This document shows positions 19,122 through 28,696 of a stretch of DNA of 64,000 nt, piece by piece. The DNA comes from Bifidobacterium hapali (lineage in GTDB: Bacteria > Actinomycetota > Actinomycetes > Actinomycetales > Bifidobacteriaceae): contig NZ_MWWY01000022.1 of NCBI RefSeq assembly GCF_002259755.1, positions 1 to 64,000 on the forward strand, in the 5' to 3' direction. The notes beneath the pieces are model-generated. The model did no database searches. It saw only the letters and a program-made list of their open reading frames with translations, and was not told the DNA's origin. Each line of letters starts with the position of its first letter. Position 1 is the stretch's first letter. Both the position numbers and the translations under genes were made by a program.

Positions 19122-21196
19122 TGACGGATAATGCGGCGGCGCTAGGCGCGCTCAAACGGTATTTTGGCTATGATTCATTCCGGCCAGGTCAATCTGGGCT
19201 GGTCGAGTCGATCCTCGCCGGGCGTGATGTGCTTGGAGTTATGCCTACCGGCGCAGGCAAATCAGTGTGTTATCAGATTCCTGCCACGTTGCTGCCCGGC
19301 GTTAGTGTGGTTATCTCGCCTCTGATCTCGCTTATGCGCGATCAAGTTGACGCGTTAGCTGACGCGGGTATTCCTGCCGCATTCATCAACACCACGCAAA
19401 CTCCGGACGAGCAAGGCATGGTGCTCGCGCAAGCAACTCATGGTGATGTGAAACTGTTGTATGTTGCTCCAGAGCGCCTTGAAACTGAACGATTCCGTGA
19501 CTTTGCCGCACGCACGCCCATCAGCCTCATTGCCGTTGACGAAGCCCACTGCGTCTCCCAATGGGGACAGGATTTTCGTTCTTCATATCTTGGCATCGGC
19601 GAGTTTATCGCAGCATTGCCTGTGCGACCGGTCGTTGCAGCATTCACGGCCACTGCCACTGAACGAGTGCGTCGTGACATCGTTGCCATGTTGGGGCTGC
19701 GCAACCCGCAGGTCACGGTCACCGGGTTCGACCGAGATAACCTGTATTTTGATGTCATTAAGCTGGAAACGAAGCGCAAGGCGGCATGGGTGGCTAGTTA
19801 TATCGCATCGCACCCAGACGAATCAGGCATTGTGTATTGTGCCACGCGCAAAGAAACGGAAGCACTCGCCGCTTCGCTCAATCAAACTGTGCTAGTGTTG
19901 CGTCGTGCTTCTGGTACGAAGATCGAAGAGCAAACTGCAAATCCGGTGGCGGTCGCTTACCACGGCGGTATGTCGCCCGAAGCGCGCAATCAAGCCCAAC
20001 GAGACTTCGTTACCGACCGTATTCCAGTAGTGGTTGCCACTAATGCGTTCGGCATGGGCATCGACAAATCAAACGTGCGTTATGTGATTCATCACAACAT
20101 GCCCGATTCGATCGAAGCTTACTATCAAGAGGCTGGCCGTGCAGGTCGAGATGGAGAGTCGAGTCGTTGTACATTGTTGTGGAATGAGTCAGATATCGTT
20201 ACCCGTCGTCGCCTGCTTGACACTGATTATGACAACGATCGCATGACTGCTGAGCAGCAGGAGATCAACCGAATCAACAAACGACGCAAGCTCGAAGCGA
20301 TGATAGGCTACTGTCGCACAACAGATTGTCTTCATGTGTATATGACGCGTTATTTCGGTGAAACTGTGCCGACCGATCCTCATGAAAAAGGACAGAGTCA
20401 TGCTGTTTGCAAGGGTGGTTGCACGAATTGTAATAGTACGTTTGCCACACTTGACGTGACTGATGTTGCGCGTGCAATTAGTCGCTGCGTGCACGATGTT
20501 ATGTATGACTATGACGAGCAGGGGCGGCCAACTCGTATGCCCATGAGGCAAGGTTTGGGTTCGGGAAAGATCGTGGCCGTGTTGCGTGGTTCGCGTGCGC
20601 AAGATGTACTTGCTCGAGGGTTGGACCGTTGCCCGAGTTACGGTCGGCTTGCGCAAACACCCGAGGCTCGCGTACGTGATGTGCTCAGTCAGATGACCAC
20701 TGACGGATTGTTGACGATTTGTGAAGGCCGATTGCCGATTGTCGGATTTGGTGGTCGTGCGGCGGAAACTGTCGCGCCAGATTTTCATTATGAAATTAAA
20801 CGCATCGAACGCACGACATCTCGATCGACTGGACGTCGCAGTGGCGGTTCGATGGCAACGTCCGGCTCTGCTCTGGGTTTGTTCACATCGGCAAACGGCA
20901 ACATCAACGATCTCAATAATCTCAACGAGATGAGTGAAACTGATGAAGCGCTCTTCCAGCGATTGCGCACGCTACGTCGTGAGATTGCGCAAGAAATCGG
21001 CAAACCGCCGTATATCGTGTTCTCTGACAAAACGTTGCGCGACATGGCTCGCGTCAAACCATCCAACGACGAACAATTTCTGTCGGTCAACGGCGTCGGT
21101 GCGAGCAAACTCGAACAGTATGGTAAGCCTTTCATGGAGGCCATTGCTGAGTTTACCGCAAGCATTCCGGACGCTACGAGCGCAGTTGAATCGTGA
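19121..21196 (+). CDS. recQ: ATP-dependent DNA helicase RecQ
   Basis: A 3'-5' helicase for recombination and fork repair. The 691-residue protein has motif 0/I (FRPGQSGLVESIL, MPTGAGKS at 41-48), the DEAH box with the aromatic-rich loop (DEAHCVSQWGQDF, from about 140), motif VI YYQEAGRAGRDG, a RecQ zinc region (YCRTTDCL, CKGGCTNC), a winged-helix RQC part and a C-terminal HRDC domain (FQRLRTLRREIAQEIGKPPY, FLSVNGVGASKLEQYG). All domains are present, so it is a full-length form. luxS follows 105 bases downstream on the same strand. Confidence 0.96.
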   Translation: MTDNAAALGALKRYFGYDSFRPGQSGLVESILAGRDVLGVMPTGAGKSVCYQIPATLLPGVSVVISPLISLMRDQVDALADAGIPAAFINTTQTPDEQGMVLAQATHGDVKLLYVAPERLETERFRDFAARTPISLIAVDEAHCVSQWGQDFRSSYLGIGEFIAALPVRPVVAAFTATATERVRRDIVAMLGLRNPQVTVTGFDRDNLYFDVIKLETKRKAAWVASYIASHPDESGIVYCATRKETEALAASLNQTVLVLRRASGTKIEEQTANPVAVAYHGGMSPEARNQAQRDFVTDRIPVVVATNAFGMGIDKSNVRYVIHHNMPDSIEAYYQEAGRAGRDGESSRCTLLWNESDIVTRRRLLDTDYDNDRMTAEQQEINRINKRRKLEAMIGYCRTTDCLHVYMTRYFGETVPTDPHEKGQSHAVCKGGCTNCNSTFATLDVTDVARAISRCVHDVMYDYDEQGRPTRMPMRQGLGSGKIVAVLRGSRAQDVLARGLDRCPSYGRLAQTPEARVRDVLSQMTTDGLLTICEGRLPIVGFGGRAAETVAPDFHYEIKRIERTTSRSTGRRSGGSMATSGSALGLFTSANGNINDLNNLNEMSETDEALFQRLRTLRREIAQEIGKPPYIVFSDKTLRDMARVKPSNDEQFLSVNGVGASKLEQYGKPFMEAIAEFTASIPDATSAVES

Positions 21197-21301
21197 GTCA
21201 TAGATAACGCTTATAGGCAATTTGCGCGGGTACGCTTGCGCGTGCCAGCGATGGTGGAAGAATAGAAATCGGTCAATCATCCCTCAAATAAGGAGTCCGA
21301 T

Positions 21302-21784
21302 ATGGCAGATAAGCCAGTAGTCGAAAGCTTCCAACTGGACCACACGAAAGTCAAGGCCCCGTACGTGCGTTACATCGACACGCAAACCGGTCCCAACGGC
21401 GACGTGATTTCTAATTACGATTTGCGTCTCGTCCAACCGAACGAAAACGCAATTCCGACCGGTGGGTTGCACACGATCGAGCACACGATTGCTGTGCTGT
21501 TGCGCGAACGTATTCCCGGGTATATTGATTGCTCGCCGTTTGGATGCCGTACTGGTTTCCACCTGCTGACGTGGGGCACTCACTCGACCGAAGATGTTGC
21601 GCGCGCTCTTAAGGAATCGCTTGAGTTTATCGCATACAAGGCTACGTGGGATGACGTACCGGCGACGACGATCGAAAGCTGCGGTAACTACCGTGACCAC
21701 AGCTTGTTCACGGCGAAGGAGTGGGCGAAGGATATCCTCGCGAAAGGTATTAGCTCCGATCCGTTCGAGCGCAAGGTAGTCTGA
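21302..21784 (+). CDS. luxS: S-ribosylhomocysteine lyase
   Basis: Splits S-ribosylhomocysteine into homocysteine and DPD, the precursor of autoinducer 2; it closes the activated methyl cycle and feeds homocysteine to the sulfur genes about 4 kb upstream. The 160-residue protein has the zinc motif HTIEH, the catalytic Cys in [11 protein letters not shown] and the third zinc ligand Cys in [10 protein letters not shown]. Start 21302 has AAGGAG nine bases upstream. Confidence 0.97.
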   Translation: MADKPVVESFQLDHTKVKAPYVRYIDTQTGPNGDVISNYDLRLVQPNENAIPTGGLHTIEHTIAVLLRERIPGYIDCSPFGCRTGFHLLTWGTHSTEDVARALKESLEFIAYKATWDDVPATTIESCGNYRDHSLFTAKEWAKDILAKGISSDPFERKVV

Positions 21785-21826
21785 TTTCGATCAGTTAACT
21801 GACTGGTAACTGACTTGGTCAAGTGA

Positions 21827-22600
21827 CTAACGGGCGGCGAGTTGCATGGCTGCTGCGTCAGATTCGTCAACGATACGACGAATCGCTGACTCGGCGCCAG
21901 CACCGTCGCCTTTGCGAATAAGCGCCGCTGTTTCAACGTGGAGATTGAGCGCTGTTTGATTCGCGACTTGCGGCATGAGTTCGTATTGTGTGCGTCCTTG
22001 CAAGGTTGATGCAACCACGTCGCCGAGCCGCGCAAACATGAGGTTTCCGGATGCTTCAAGTAGCGTGCGATGGAATAAGGTGTCGGCGTTGAGATAGTCC
22101 TGACCGTTGGCATGGTTGGAATATGACACCATGTCAATGGCTGCGCCAGTGAGTGTAGCCCAGTGTTCGGTTGTTGCATTGGAGGCTGCGAGTCGCGCGG
22201 CGATTGGTTCGACTGCGGCGCGTAACTGGAACAGCTCATGCAGAGCTTGTTGACGATGAGTACCGCCGAGACGCCACTGTATGACTTGCGGATCGAACAT
22301 ATTCCATTGATCGATGGGGTTGACTGTAGCGCCGATCTTACGTTTGACGCTTACAAGCCCCATTGATTCGAGAACACGCGTTGCTTCGCGGGTTACCGTA
22401 CGCGATGGGGTAGTGTTGCCGTTCATATCTGGCTCTGGCAGTCGTTCGCCGATGGCAATATCACCGTTAACAATTGCCATACCCCATTCGTCGAGTAGAC
22501 GATCGTGTAATGGACGGTCGGTTACAGGTGCAGCGGTTGGAGAATTGATCTCATGAGCATGCGATGTATTGGTATTTTCGGCGGTGAACACAACAGACAT
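21827..22600 (-). CDS. GntR/FadR-subfamily transcriptional regulator, probable gluconate repressor
   Basis: About 257 residues: an N-terminal winged helix (PLHDRLLDEWGMAIVNGDIA, SRTVTREATRVLESMGLV) and a C-terminal FCD ligand domain (LFQLRAAVEPIAARLAA, DTLFHRTLLEASGN, with the metal/ligand histidines). It is divergent from gluconokinase and gnd, so it most likely represses them until gluconate or a phosphogluconate binds. The start at 22600 (MSVVFTAEN) has no clear ribosome site; an in-frame start at 22639 is possible. The convergent luxS gene ends 42 bases from its stop. Confidence 0.85.
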   Translation of the reverse strand: MSVVFTAENTNTSHAHEINSPTAAPVTDRPLHDRLLDEWGMAIVNGDIAIGERLPEPDMNGNTTPSRTVTREATRVLESMGLVSVKRKIGATVNPIDQWNMFDPQVIQWRLGGTHRQQALHELFQLRAAVEPIAARLAASNATTEHWATLTGAAIDMVSYSNHANGQDYLNADTLFHRTLLEASGNLMFARLGDVVASTLQGRTQYELMPQVANQTALNLHVETAALIRKGDGAGAESAIRRIVDESDAAAMQLAAR

Positions 22601-22607
22601 AAGACAA

Positions 22608-22739
22608 GTATGACATAGATTTCTGATTATGGCATACATATTCCGTACTTTAGTGTCGTGTTGTGTTGCGTAATCCAATTATATGGTCTATATTTAATTA
22701 CGACATATGAAATATTAGTATGACTATGAAATGTCATAC
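22608..22739. promoter_or_regulatory. Divergent regulatory region of the gluconate genes
   Basis: GTATGAC-N8-GTCATAC (22718-22724 and 22733-22739) is an inverted repeat about 30 bases before gntK. A related half, AGTATGACATAG (22608-22619), lies beside the regulator start. The AT-rich stretch between them should hold both promoters. These sites are good candidates for the adjacent GntR-family protein. Confidence 0.5.
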
Positions 22740-22768
22740 AACATAACGTGACTAGAAAGAAATGCAGT

Positions 22769-23356
22769 ATGAATAACGCAGCAACGTCGACGCAGCAACA
22801 GAATATTCCGAGCATTGTCTCTGCGAACACTGTGCCAGCCGGATATTTTGCCGATTGCAAGCCTATCGCCATCATCATGGGCGTATGTGGATGTGGCAAA
22901 ACCACAGTTGCCGAGCATCTCGCTGCTGAACTTGGTGTGAAATATGCTGAAGCTGACGATTTCCATCCTAAAGCCAATATTGAAAAAATGGCCGCTGGTC
23001 ATCCTCTGACCGACGAAGACCGTTGGCCGTGGCTTGACGCGCTCGCAGCATGGATTGATCAGCGTGTTGCTGCCGGTGAGCCAGCCGTGGTCACCTGCTC
23101 GGCACTCAAGAAAATCTATCGTGATCGACTGCGTCGCAAGGGCGTAGTGTTCGTCTATATGAAGGGCACGTATGACGAAGTATTACAGCGTATGTCTGGT
23201 CGTCAAGGTCACTTTATGAAGACGGATATGTTGCAATCTCAATTCGACATTCTTGAAGAGCCAAGTGCAGACGAAGTACATATCGATGTTGAAATCGGCC
23301 ACGGTACTACGCCACAGCAAGAAGCTGCCGCAGTCGTCGCTGCGCTCGGTTTGTAA
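22769..23356 (+). CDS. gntK: Gluconokinase
   Basis: Phosphorylates gluconate to 6-phosphogluconate with ATP. The 195-residue P-loop kinase has Walker A GVCGCGKTT at about 38-46, the substrate motif ADDFHPKANIEKMAAGHPL, DRWPWLDAL and the lid VFVYMKGTYDEVLQRM with RQGHFM. The first 30 residues (MNNAATSTQQQNIPSI) are a low-complexity extension not needed for the fold. Start 22769 is preferred over a GTG at 22748 because AGAAAG stands about ten bases ahead. The product is used by the gene 46 bases downstream. Confidence 0.92.
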   Translation: MNNAATSTQQQNIPSIVSANTVPAGYFADCKPIAIIMGVCGCGKTTVAEHLAAELGVKYAEADDFHPKANIEKMAAGHPLTDEDRWPWLDALAAWIDQRVAAGEPAVVTCSALKKIYRDRLRRKGVVFVYMKGTYDEVLQRMSGRQGHFMKTDMLQSQFDILEEPSADEVHIDVEIGHGTTPQQEAAAVVAALGL

Positions 23357-23402
23357 ATTTGTTCCATTATCAACCACATCACCAAGGAAGGTACTATTTA
23401 TC

Positions 23403-24296
23403 ATGCAAATGGGAATGATCGGCCTCGGCCGTATGGGCGGCAACATGGTTAAGCGTCTGCGCGATGGTGGCCATGAAATCGTCGGTTTCGACATGAATCC
23501 GCAGTCAGCGCGCGACGTTGACTCGCTGGAAGCGCTTGTTGCTGCGCTCAAAACGCCGCGTGTCGTCTGGGTTATGGTGCCAGCTGGCGTGCCGACTGAA
23601 TCAACAATTGCGAAACTTGGCGAGCTGCTTGAACCGGGCGATATCGTTGTCGACGGCGGCAACTCAAAATACACGGAAGATCGCGAACATGCGGCTGCGC
23701 TCGCTGAACGTGGTATCGGATTCCTTGACTGCGGTGTTTCCGGTGGCGTATGGGGTGCTGAGCGCGGCTATGCGTTGATGGTTGGCGGCTCAGCCGAGGA
23801 TTACGCCACAGTACTGCCGATTTTTGAGACGTTAAAACCAGCCGGTGAATACGGACTCGTACACGCTGGTCCGGTTGGCGGCGGCCACTTTGCGAAGATG
23901 GTGCATAACGGCATTGAATACGGCATGATGCAAGCGTTCGGTGAAGGATTTGCCACCATGATGCGCAGCGAATATGTAACCGATCCAGCAAAAACAATGG
24001 CTTCGTGGCGTTCTGGTTCTGTGGTGGCTAGCTGGCTGCTCGACCTATTCGAAAACGCCACCAAAGATGATCCGACATTACACAATGTACCGCCGGTCGC
24101 CAATGAATCCGGTGAAGCTAAGTGGATGGTAGAAGCGGCGCTTGAACTTGGCGTGCCAACGCCGACCACTGCTGCAGCACTGTGGCAGCGTCAAGACTCG
24201 CGCGGTGCAGCCGATGATATTCTGCGCGTAGTCACCGCACTGCGCGCCCAGTTCGGCGGTCACGTCACCAAGATCGACGAAATCGCCACCCACTGA
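23403..24296 (+). CDS. gnd: 6-phosphogluconate dehydrogenase, decarboxylating, short NAD-type
   Basis: Oxidises 6-phosphogluconate to ribulose 5-phosphate and CO2. The 297-residue length fits the short Gnd group (YqeC type), which usually prefers NAD+. N-terminal Rossmann motif MIGLGRMGGNM, substrate loop VVDGGNSKYTEDREHA, DCGVSGGVWGAERGYALMVGG, and the catalytic Lys in GGGHFAKMVHNGIEYG. Start 23403 follows AAGGAAGG by twelve bases. With gntK it forms a gluconate entry into the pentose pathway. A hairpin terminator follows. Confidence 0.93.
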   Translation: MQMGMIGLGRMGGNMVKRLRDGGHEIVGFDMNPQSARDVDSLEALVAALKTPRVVWVMVPAGVPTESTIAKLGELLEPGDIVVDGGNSKYTEDREHAAALAERGIGFLDCGVSGGVWGAERGYALMVGGSAEDYATVLPIFETLKPAGEYGLVHAGPVGGGHFAKMVHNGIEYGMMQAFGEGFATMMRSEYVTDPAKTMASWRSGSVVASWLLDLFENATKDDPTLHNVPPVANESGEAKWMVEAALELGVPTPTTAAALWQRQDSRGAADDILRVVTALRAQFGGHVTKIDEIATH

Positions 24297-24317
24297 CGCG
24301 CGTTGTGCTCATTGCGA

Positions 24318-24360
24318 GTTGCTGGGCGCGCAATTCTGCTGCGCCCCAGCAACTATTTGC
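24318..24360 (+). terminator. Hairpin terminator after gnd
   Basis: GTTGCTGGG (24318-24326) pairs with the CCCAGCAAC that ends at 24353, extended inside by a GCGC/GCGC pairing, with a loop near CAATTCTG and a T-rich ATTTGCTT after it. Confidence 0.7.
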
Positions 24361-24727
24361 TTAAATTCGCAATTAATGGGTAAGTGATTGCAGCCGTGAA
24401 GCAAACAAAGGACATCCAGTGTTCTTGAGATGTAGAGTCTCTTCCTGCATAGTGCGTGGAGGACGCTTCTTTGAAGAGACAAGCAGACACATCACTAGTA
24501 TTCTGCGTCAGAAGTTCGTTTACGATGTTCGTTGCCCCTCTGGCAGTACACCGCCACGTGTTCCGATACGTGGCGGAAAACGCTCGTTGAATGGCTTTCA
24601 GTGAGAGAAAACCGCCACGCGTATTGGTGGCCTCCTGGCTTCCTTCGCAAGGGGAGCCACTCTCACTAAAGGGGAGTGAATGCTCTAACGAATTAACGAC
24701 TCAGGAGACTAATGGTTTGTTATGTCT
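24361..24727. repeat. Intergenic region with a family B palindromic repeat (copy 4)
   Basis: At 24547-24620, CGCCACGTGTTCCGATACG and GTGGCGGAAAACGCTCGTTG face AGTGAGAGAAAACCGCCACGC, the family B arms. The remainder (24361-24546 and 24621-24727) shows no gene. A small GGGGAGCC/GGGGAGTGA stretch near 24652-24680 might contribute to ending the minus-strand esterase transcript or be chance. Confidence 0.6.
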
Positions 24728-26155
24728 TTAATCAACAGTCATAAGCGGCTGCATGCCGATCTTGCGGCCGAAACGCATGGCCTGTGGCTTGTGCGGGTCG
24801 AAGGCAGTCCATTCAGCAAACGGAGAGTCGCTGTGGCTGGTGTTGTTCGGATTGCCTGTGCGCATGAAATTCGCCCAGTAATCGCACATGGTGTTCGATA
24901 GTTCATAATGCCAGCCGCTGAATGGTCGCCAGCATGTGTGCAGCGAGTTAAAGGTGAACCATAAGTCGGATGAGTGGAATGCGCCGGCATCGTCGCCGGG
25001 CATCTGCACGTCGAACTGGTAGAAGAATGGGCGTGGGTTGCCGGCATCAATCCATGTACGTGCTAACGCGATATTGCCGAGTTCGCCTTCGGGTACTGTC
25101 GTGCCATCGCTGCGGGTAATCGTGAACTCGCCGGTAGTGTTACCTACCAGCAGATCGATGGGGTGCCGACGATCTTGGGAGAGTAAGCTGTCACCATACT
25201 GTCCGGTCAGGAAACGACCATCAACACACGGTATCCAGTTGACGAGCATCGGCCAGTCACCGTCTCTGCCGGAATCTGGTGGAACTGGGAACGCGCATGC
25301 TGCGTCGAGCAGTTCGTTCGCTGGAATTTTGCGTGCTTCCTTGACGGATTTGACGCCAAGAAACGATAGGAATCGTTCACCGTTGTGTTGCGATTCCTCA
25401 AGTGACCACAAGTGCTTGTTGAATACGCCAAGTCCGCCACCGGATTGCATGATTGCATGCTGGAAGAGATTGCCTGACATCGAGCTTGCGCACTGAGCAA
25501 GAACACTGGCAGACCCGGCGGATTGTCCAGCGACGGTGATGTTGTTCGGATCGCCACCGAACACAGCAATGTTGTCTTTTACCCATGCGATTGCCGCATG
25601 CTGATCCAGCAAACCGAAGTTCGCTGCCGGCTCGTTGCTGCCGTTGCTGCGGTTGAGATCAGTGTGGGTAAAGAAGCCAAACACGTTCAACCGATACGCA
25701 ATGGTCACCACAACAACGCCTCGGCGTGCGAGCGATGAACCGTCAAATTCCTTTTCTACGGTACTGCCACACTGGTATGCGCCGCCATAAATCCAGACCA
25801 ATACTGGCAGTTTAGATTGACGCTCATCAACACAGTGTGCTGTGCCGGAACCGCGCAATGCAGGAGTCCAAATGTTGAGATATAGGCAGTCTTCACTGGT
25901 AGGGGTATCTGGGTCTACGCTCCATTCGCGACCGTAGAATTCGGTTGGCTGACTCATCGGTTGCATGCTGATTGGCGCGAAATCATGGGCTGGTAGCACG
26001 CCTGTCCACGGCCTCGCAGGCTGGGGAGCCCTCCAACGGTATTCACCGACAGGTGCCGCTGCGAACGGAACGCCTCGAAACGCAGTGATATTCGGATCTT
26101 GCATTGCAAGACCTTCGACGATGCCGTAGCGAGTGGTGACTTGTCTGGTGACCAT
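24728..26155 (-). CDS. Type B carboxylesterase (alpha/beta hydrolase)
   Basis: A 475-residue cytoplasmic serine esterase of the PnbA/cholinesterase-like family. The oxyanion region is VLVWIYGGAYQCGS, the nucleophile Ser is in the elbow VAGQSAGSASVL, and SEDCLYLNIWTP is the family signature. No signal peptide. It starts inside the stop of the GH95 gene (TAATG, one shared base), so the two are translationally coupled. In this setting it could remove acyl or aryl groups (acetyl, feruloyl) from hemicellulose fragments, but the family is broad and the substrate is not shown by sequence. Confidence 0.85.
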   Translation of the reverse strand: MVTRQVTTRYGIVEGLAMQDPNITAFRGVPFAAAPVGEYRWRAPQPARPWTGVLPAHDFAPISMQPMSQPTEFYGREWSVDPDTPTSEDCLYLNIWTPALRGSGTAHCVDERQSKLPVLVWIYGGAYQCGSTVEKEFDGSSLARRGVVVVTIAYRLNVFGFFTHTDLNRSNGSNEPAANFGLLDQHAAIAWVKDNIAVFGGDPNNITVAGQSAGSASVLAQCASSMSGNLFQHAIMQSGGGLGVFNKHLWSLEESQHNGERFLSFLGVKSVKEARKIPANELLDAACAFPVPPDSGRDGDWPMLVNWIPCVDGRFLTGQYGDSLLSQDRRHPIDLLVGNTTGEFTITRSDGTTVPEGELGNIALARTWIDAGNPRPFFYQFDVQMPGDDAGAFHSSDLWFTFNSLHTCWRPFSGWHYELSNTMCDYWANFMRTGNPNNTSHSDSPFAEWTAFDPHKPQAMRFGRKIGMQPLMTVD

Positions 26156-28470
26156 TATTGTTGCTCCTTTGCTGTTGTGGTGACATGTGTTGTGGTGACA
26201 TGTGTCGGGATGATATGGCTGACGCGATCAGTGTCCAGTGTAATGGTGATTTGTGTCTGGTCAGGGAAAACCACAGTGACTCTGCCGACTCGGGTACTGG
26301 TGATATCCAGTGCAACGACGTGGCCATTCCTCCATGTCATATCGAGCACGGCTCCGCATATGAGTCGCATCCCGGTGAGCGTGCCGCTGTGAAGTGGGTC
26401 GGGAAGAGATGGCAGTACGTATATAGTGTCACCGTAATCTTGAATGAGTGTCTCATACATGGCAGCGACAGCACCAAAATTGCCGTCGATCTGGAACGGC
26501 GGATGATTGTCGAGTAGGTTATCGAGTGTCGAGTCGGTGAGCAGTTTCGTCATATTGAGCCACACGTTGTGCTTGTCCCATAGCCTTGCGTAGAGAGCGA
26601 TAACCCATGCTTTGCTCCATCCCGTGTTGCCGGAACCGTTGCTCATACGTTTGCGAACAAATCGCGCTGCGGCATTGATCAGATCTGGCGTGGTGTCGTG
26701 ACGGATTTCGGTGCCGGGGAACAGTGCGAACAGTGGAGAAAAGTGACGGTGTCCTGGCTCGCTATCGGCGTATTCTTCGGACCATTCCATGATGCGTCCA
26801 TCGGAGCTGATCGATGTGGGACGAAGTCCATGCAATCGTTCACGTACGTCATTCATGAGATCGGAGGAATCGTCGCAGACGGCGTCCGCCGCTAACTCGA
26901 GATATCCAATGAACAGCGCGCGCAGTATTTGGTTGTCGATGGTTGCGCCGGTACACAACGCGCCGCGCGTGCCGTCACGCATCACATACTCATGTTCCGG
27001 CGAAATCGAAGGAGATACTGCCCAGTACCCGTCCTTGTCGCGGATCATGGTATCGATGAAGAACGTTATGCATTCGGTGAGTACGGGTAATTCTTGACGG
27101 AGGAATACCAAGTCGTGCGTATACCGGTAATGCTCGATAATGTGTAGGCAGAGCCATGCGCCACCTAACGGCCACGCGCATGAGGGGAGGAACGCGTCCT
27201 GCATGGCACAGTCGCCCCACACATCCGTATTATGGTGGGCGACAAATCCTCGCGCACCATACATATGCCGCGCGACTGCTCGTCCGCTGGGCAGCATGGT
27301 ATGGATGAGATCGATTAATGGCAGTTGTAGTTCGCCTAATCCGGCACGTTCCGCGAACCAATAGTTCATTTCTGTATTGATATTAATGGTGTATTTTGAA
27401 CCCCATGCTGGCTCATAATCCTTATTCCAAATGCCTTGTAGATTGGCTGGCAGACATCCTGGCCTGCTGGACGAGATCAATAGATATCGTCCGAATGCGA
27501 GATATGTTTCCCATAGTGCGACGTCTGGGTTGGTGTTTGTGCTTTCTTGACGAAGTCTGTCGAGCCGCTGCTTCGTGGTCAGCTGTTCAAGTGACGCATC
27601 TTTGATGCTGTCATCGAAGTGAATCGCACTGCGATCGTACAGTTCGTGATAATCGCGAATATGGCGTTCTCGCAGCGCATCGTAGTCGTGTGCTGCTGCT
27701 TTGTTGAGTGTCTGCCGACACCAGTCAAACGGATCGGCGGTGCGATAGGTGGTGCGTCCGGTTATGTATATCGTCGCTGCGGTGGTATTCGTTGTGCGCA
27801 CGGTCGCGCCGATACGATCGACGACGCCGTTATCGGCAACGACACGAACCAGAAGTTCGTAGCTGATGCCGTTCGAGCCGCCGTTCGTACCGTACAAGCC
27901 GATGGTTGCGTTATCTACGATGCGCATGCCGTCGCATCGCCAAGCCAATGGATTGTGCAAATCCATACGAGATACGGTCGTAGTGAATGAGATAGGCTGT
28001 TGCGCGGTGATGCGGTATGCGATTACGTGATCAGGATAAGTTGCGAAACATTCGCTATGCATAGTGACGCTACTGTCAGCGCGTGTGACAGAGACGACGG
28101 CTTCGTCGATGTCGAGTGTGCGTTGTGTGGTGTGCGGTTTCGTTGGCGTGGTGAAGCTGATGTGCACGTCGCCAAGTGGCTCGTAGTGGCGCATATCAGG
28201 GCTGGTTGAGCACAGGGATTGGCTTGCGAGCTTGTGCGCTTCGCTGATATTGCCTTGTTGGAGTAGTTGACGGATGATGGGCAGATATTGTTGTGCGTCC
28301 GGGTTGACGCGGTCCATCGGCCCGCCTGACCATACGGTTTCCTCGTTGATTTGTAAGTGTTCTGTACGGTCGCCGCCGTATATCATCGCACCGAGGCTAC
28401 CGTTGCCGACAGGGAAGGCGTCATTCCAGTTCGCCGCTTGACGGTCTGATACGACAAGGTGTTTGTTCAT
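26155..28470 (-). CDS. Glycoside hydrolase family 95 (alpha-L-fucosidase / alpha-L-galactosidase)
   Basis: An inverting exo-enzyme of 771 residues with the GH95 layout: N-terminal beta domain (AANWNDAFPVGNGSLGAMIY), an (alpha/alpha)6 catalytic domain with KYTININTEMNYWF (the two Asn at 363 and 365 belong to the water-activating motif of the family), HHNTDVWGD, PSISPEHEY, and FQIDGNFGAVAAMYE. No signal peptide, so it acts on imported sugars. Bifidobacterial GH95 enzymes are known for alpha-1,2-fucose of milk glycans, but a xylan-locus GH95 of Bacteroides ovatus removes L-galactose from complex xylan. Context here favours the second role (inference). Confidence 0.9.
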   Translation of the reverse strand: MNKHLVVSDRQAANWNDAFPVGNGSLGAMIYGGDRTEHLQINEETVWSGGPMDRVNPDAQQYLPIIRQLLQQGNISEAHKLASQSLCSTSPDMRHYEPLGDVHISFTTPTKPHTTQRTLDIDEAVVSVTRADSSVTMHSECFATYPDHVIAYRITAQQPISFTTTVSRMDLHNPLAWRCDGMRIVDNATIGLYGTNGGSNGISYELLVRVVADNGVVDRIGATVRTTNTTAATIYITGRTTYRTADPFDWCRQTLNKAAAHDYDALRERHIRDYHELYDRSAIHFDDSIKDASLEQLTTKQRLDRLRQESTNTNPDVALWETYLAFGRYLLISSSRPGCLPANLQGIWNKDYEPAWGSKYTININTEMNYWFAERAGLGELQLPLIDLIHTMLPSGRAVARHMYGARGFVAHHNTDVWGDCAMQDAFLPSCAWPLGGAWLCLHIIEHYRYTHDLVFLRQELPVLTECITFFIDTMIRDKDGYWAVSPSISPEHEYVMRDGTRGALCTGATIDNQILRALFIGYLELAADAVCDDSSDLMNDVRERLHGLRPTSISSDGRIMEWSEEYADSEPGHRHFSPLFALFPGTEIRHDTTPDLINAAARFVRKRMSNGSGNTGWSKAWVIALYARLWDKHNVWLNMTKLLTDSTLDNLLDNHPPFQIDGNFGAVAAMYETLIQDYGDTIYVLPSLPDPLHSGTLTGMRLICGAVLDMTWRNGHVVALDITSTRVGRVTVVFPDQTQITITLDTDRVSHIIPTHVTTTHVTTTAKEQQ

Positions 28471-28517
28471 GGAGGGCTCCTGTATGGAGATGAATCATTC
28501 GTTGATTCTTGATATAA

Positions 28518-28543
28518 AAATTTCTTTTCTATTAAGAAAATTT
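28518..28543. promoter_or_regulatory. AT-rich inverted repeat between GH95 and lacI
   Basis: AAATTTCTT (28518-28526) and AAGAAAATTT (28534-28543) form a dyad near the middle of the divergent intergenic region. It could be the operator of the adjacent LacI-family protein, though it lacks the usual CG centre. Confidence 0.35.
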
Positions 28544-28696
28544 CTACTGCTGGATAGAATGGTACCATGATGATGTAACTTGTCAAACAATATGAAGTGG
28601 CACAAAAAGTCAATAATGAGAACACTCTCCTTCTTGATTTTAGCTGATAGATATACTCGAAATAGTGCGAAAACTTTCTGATTTACAGAGGTATTG

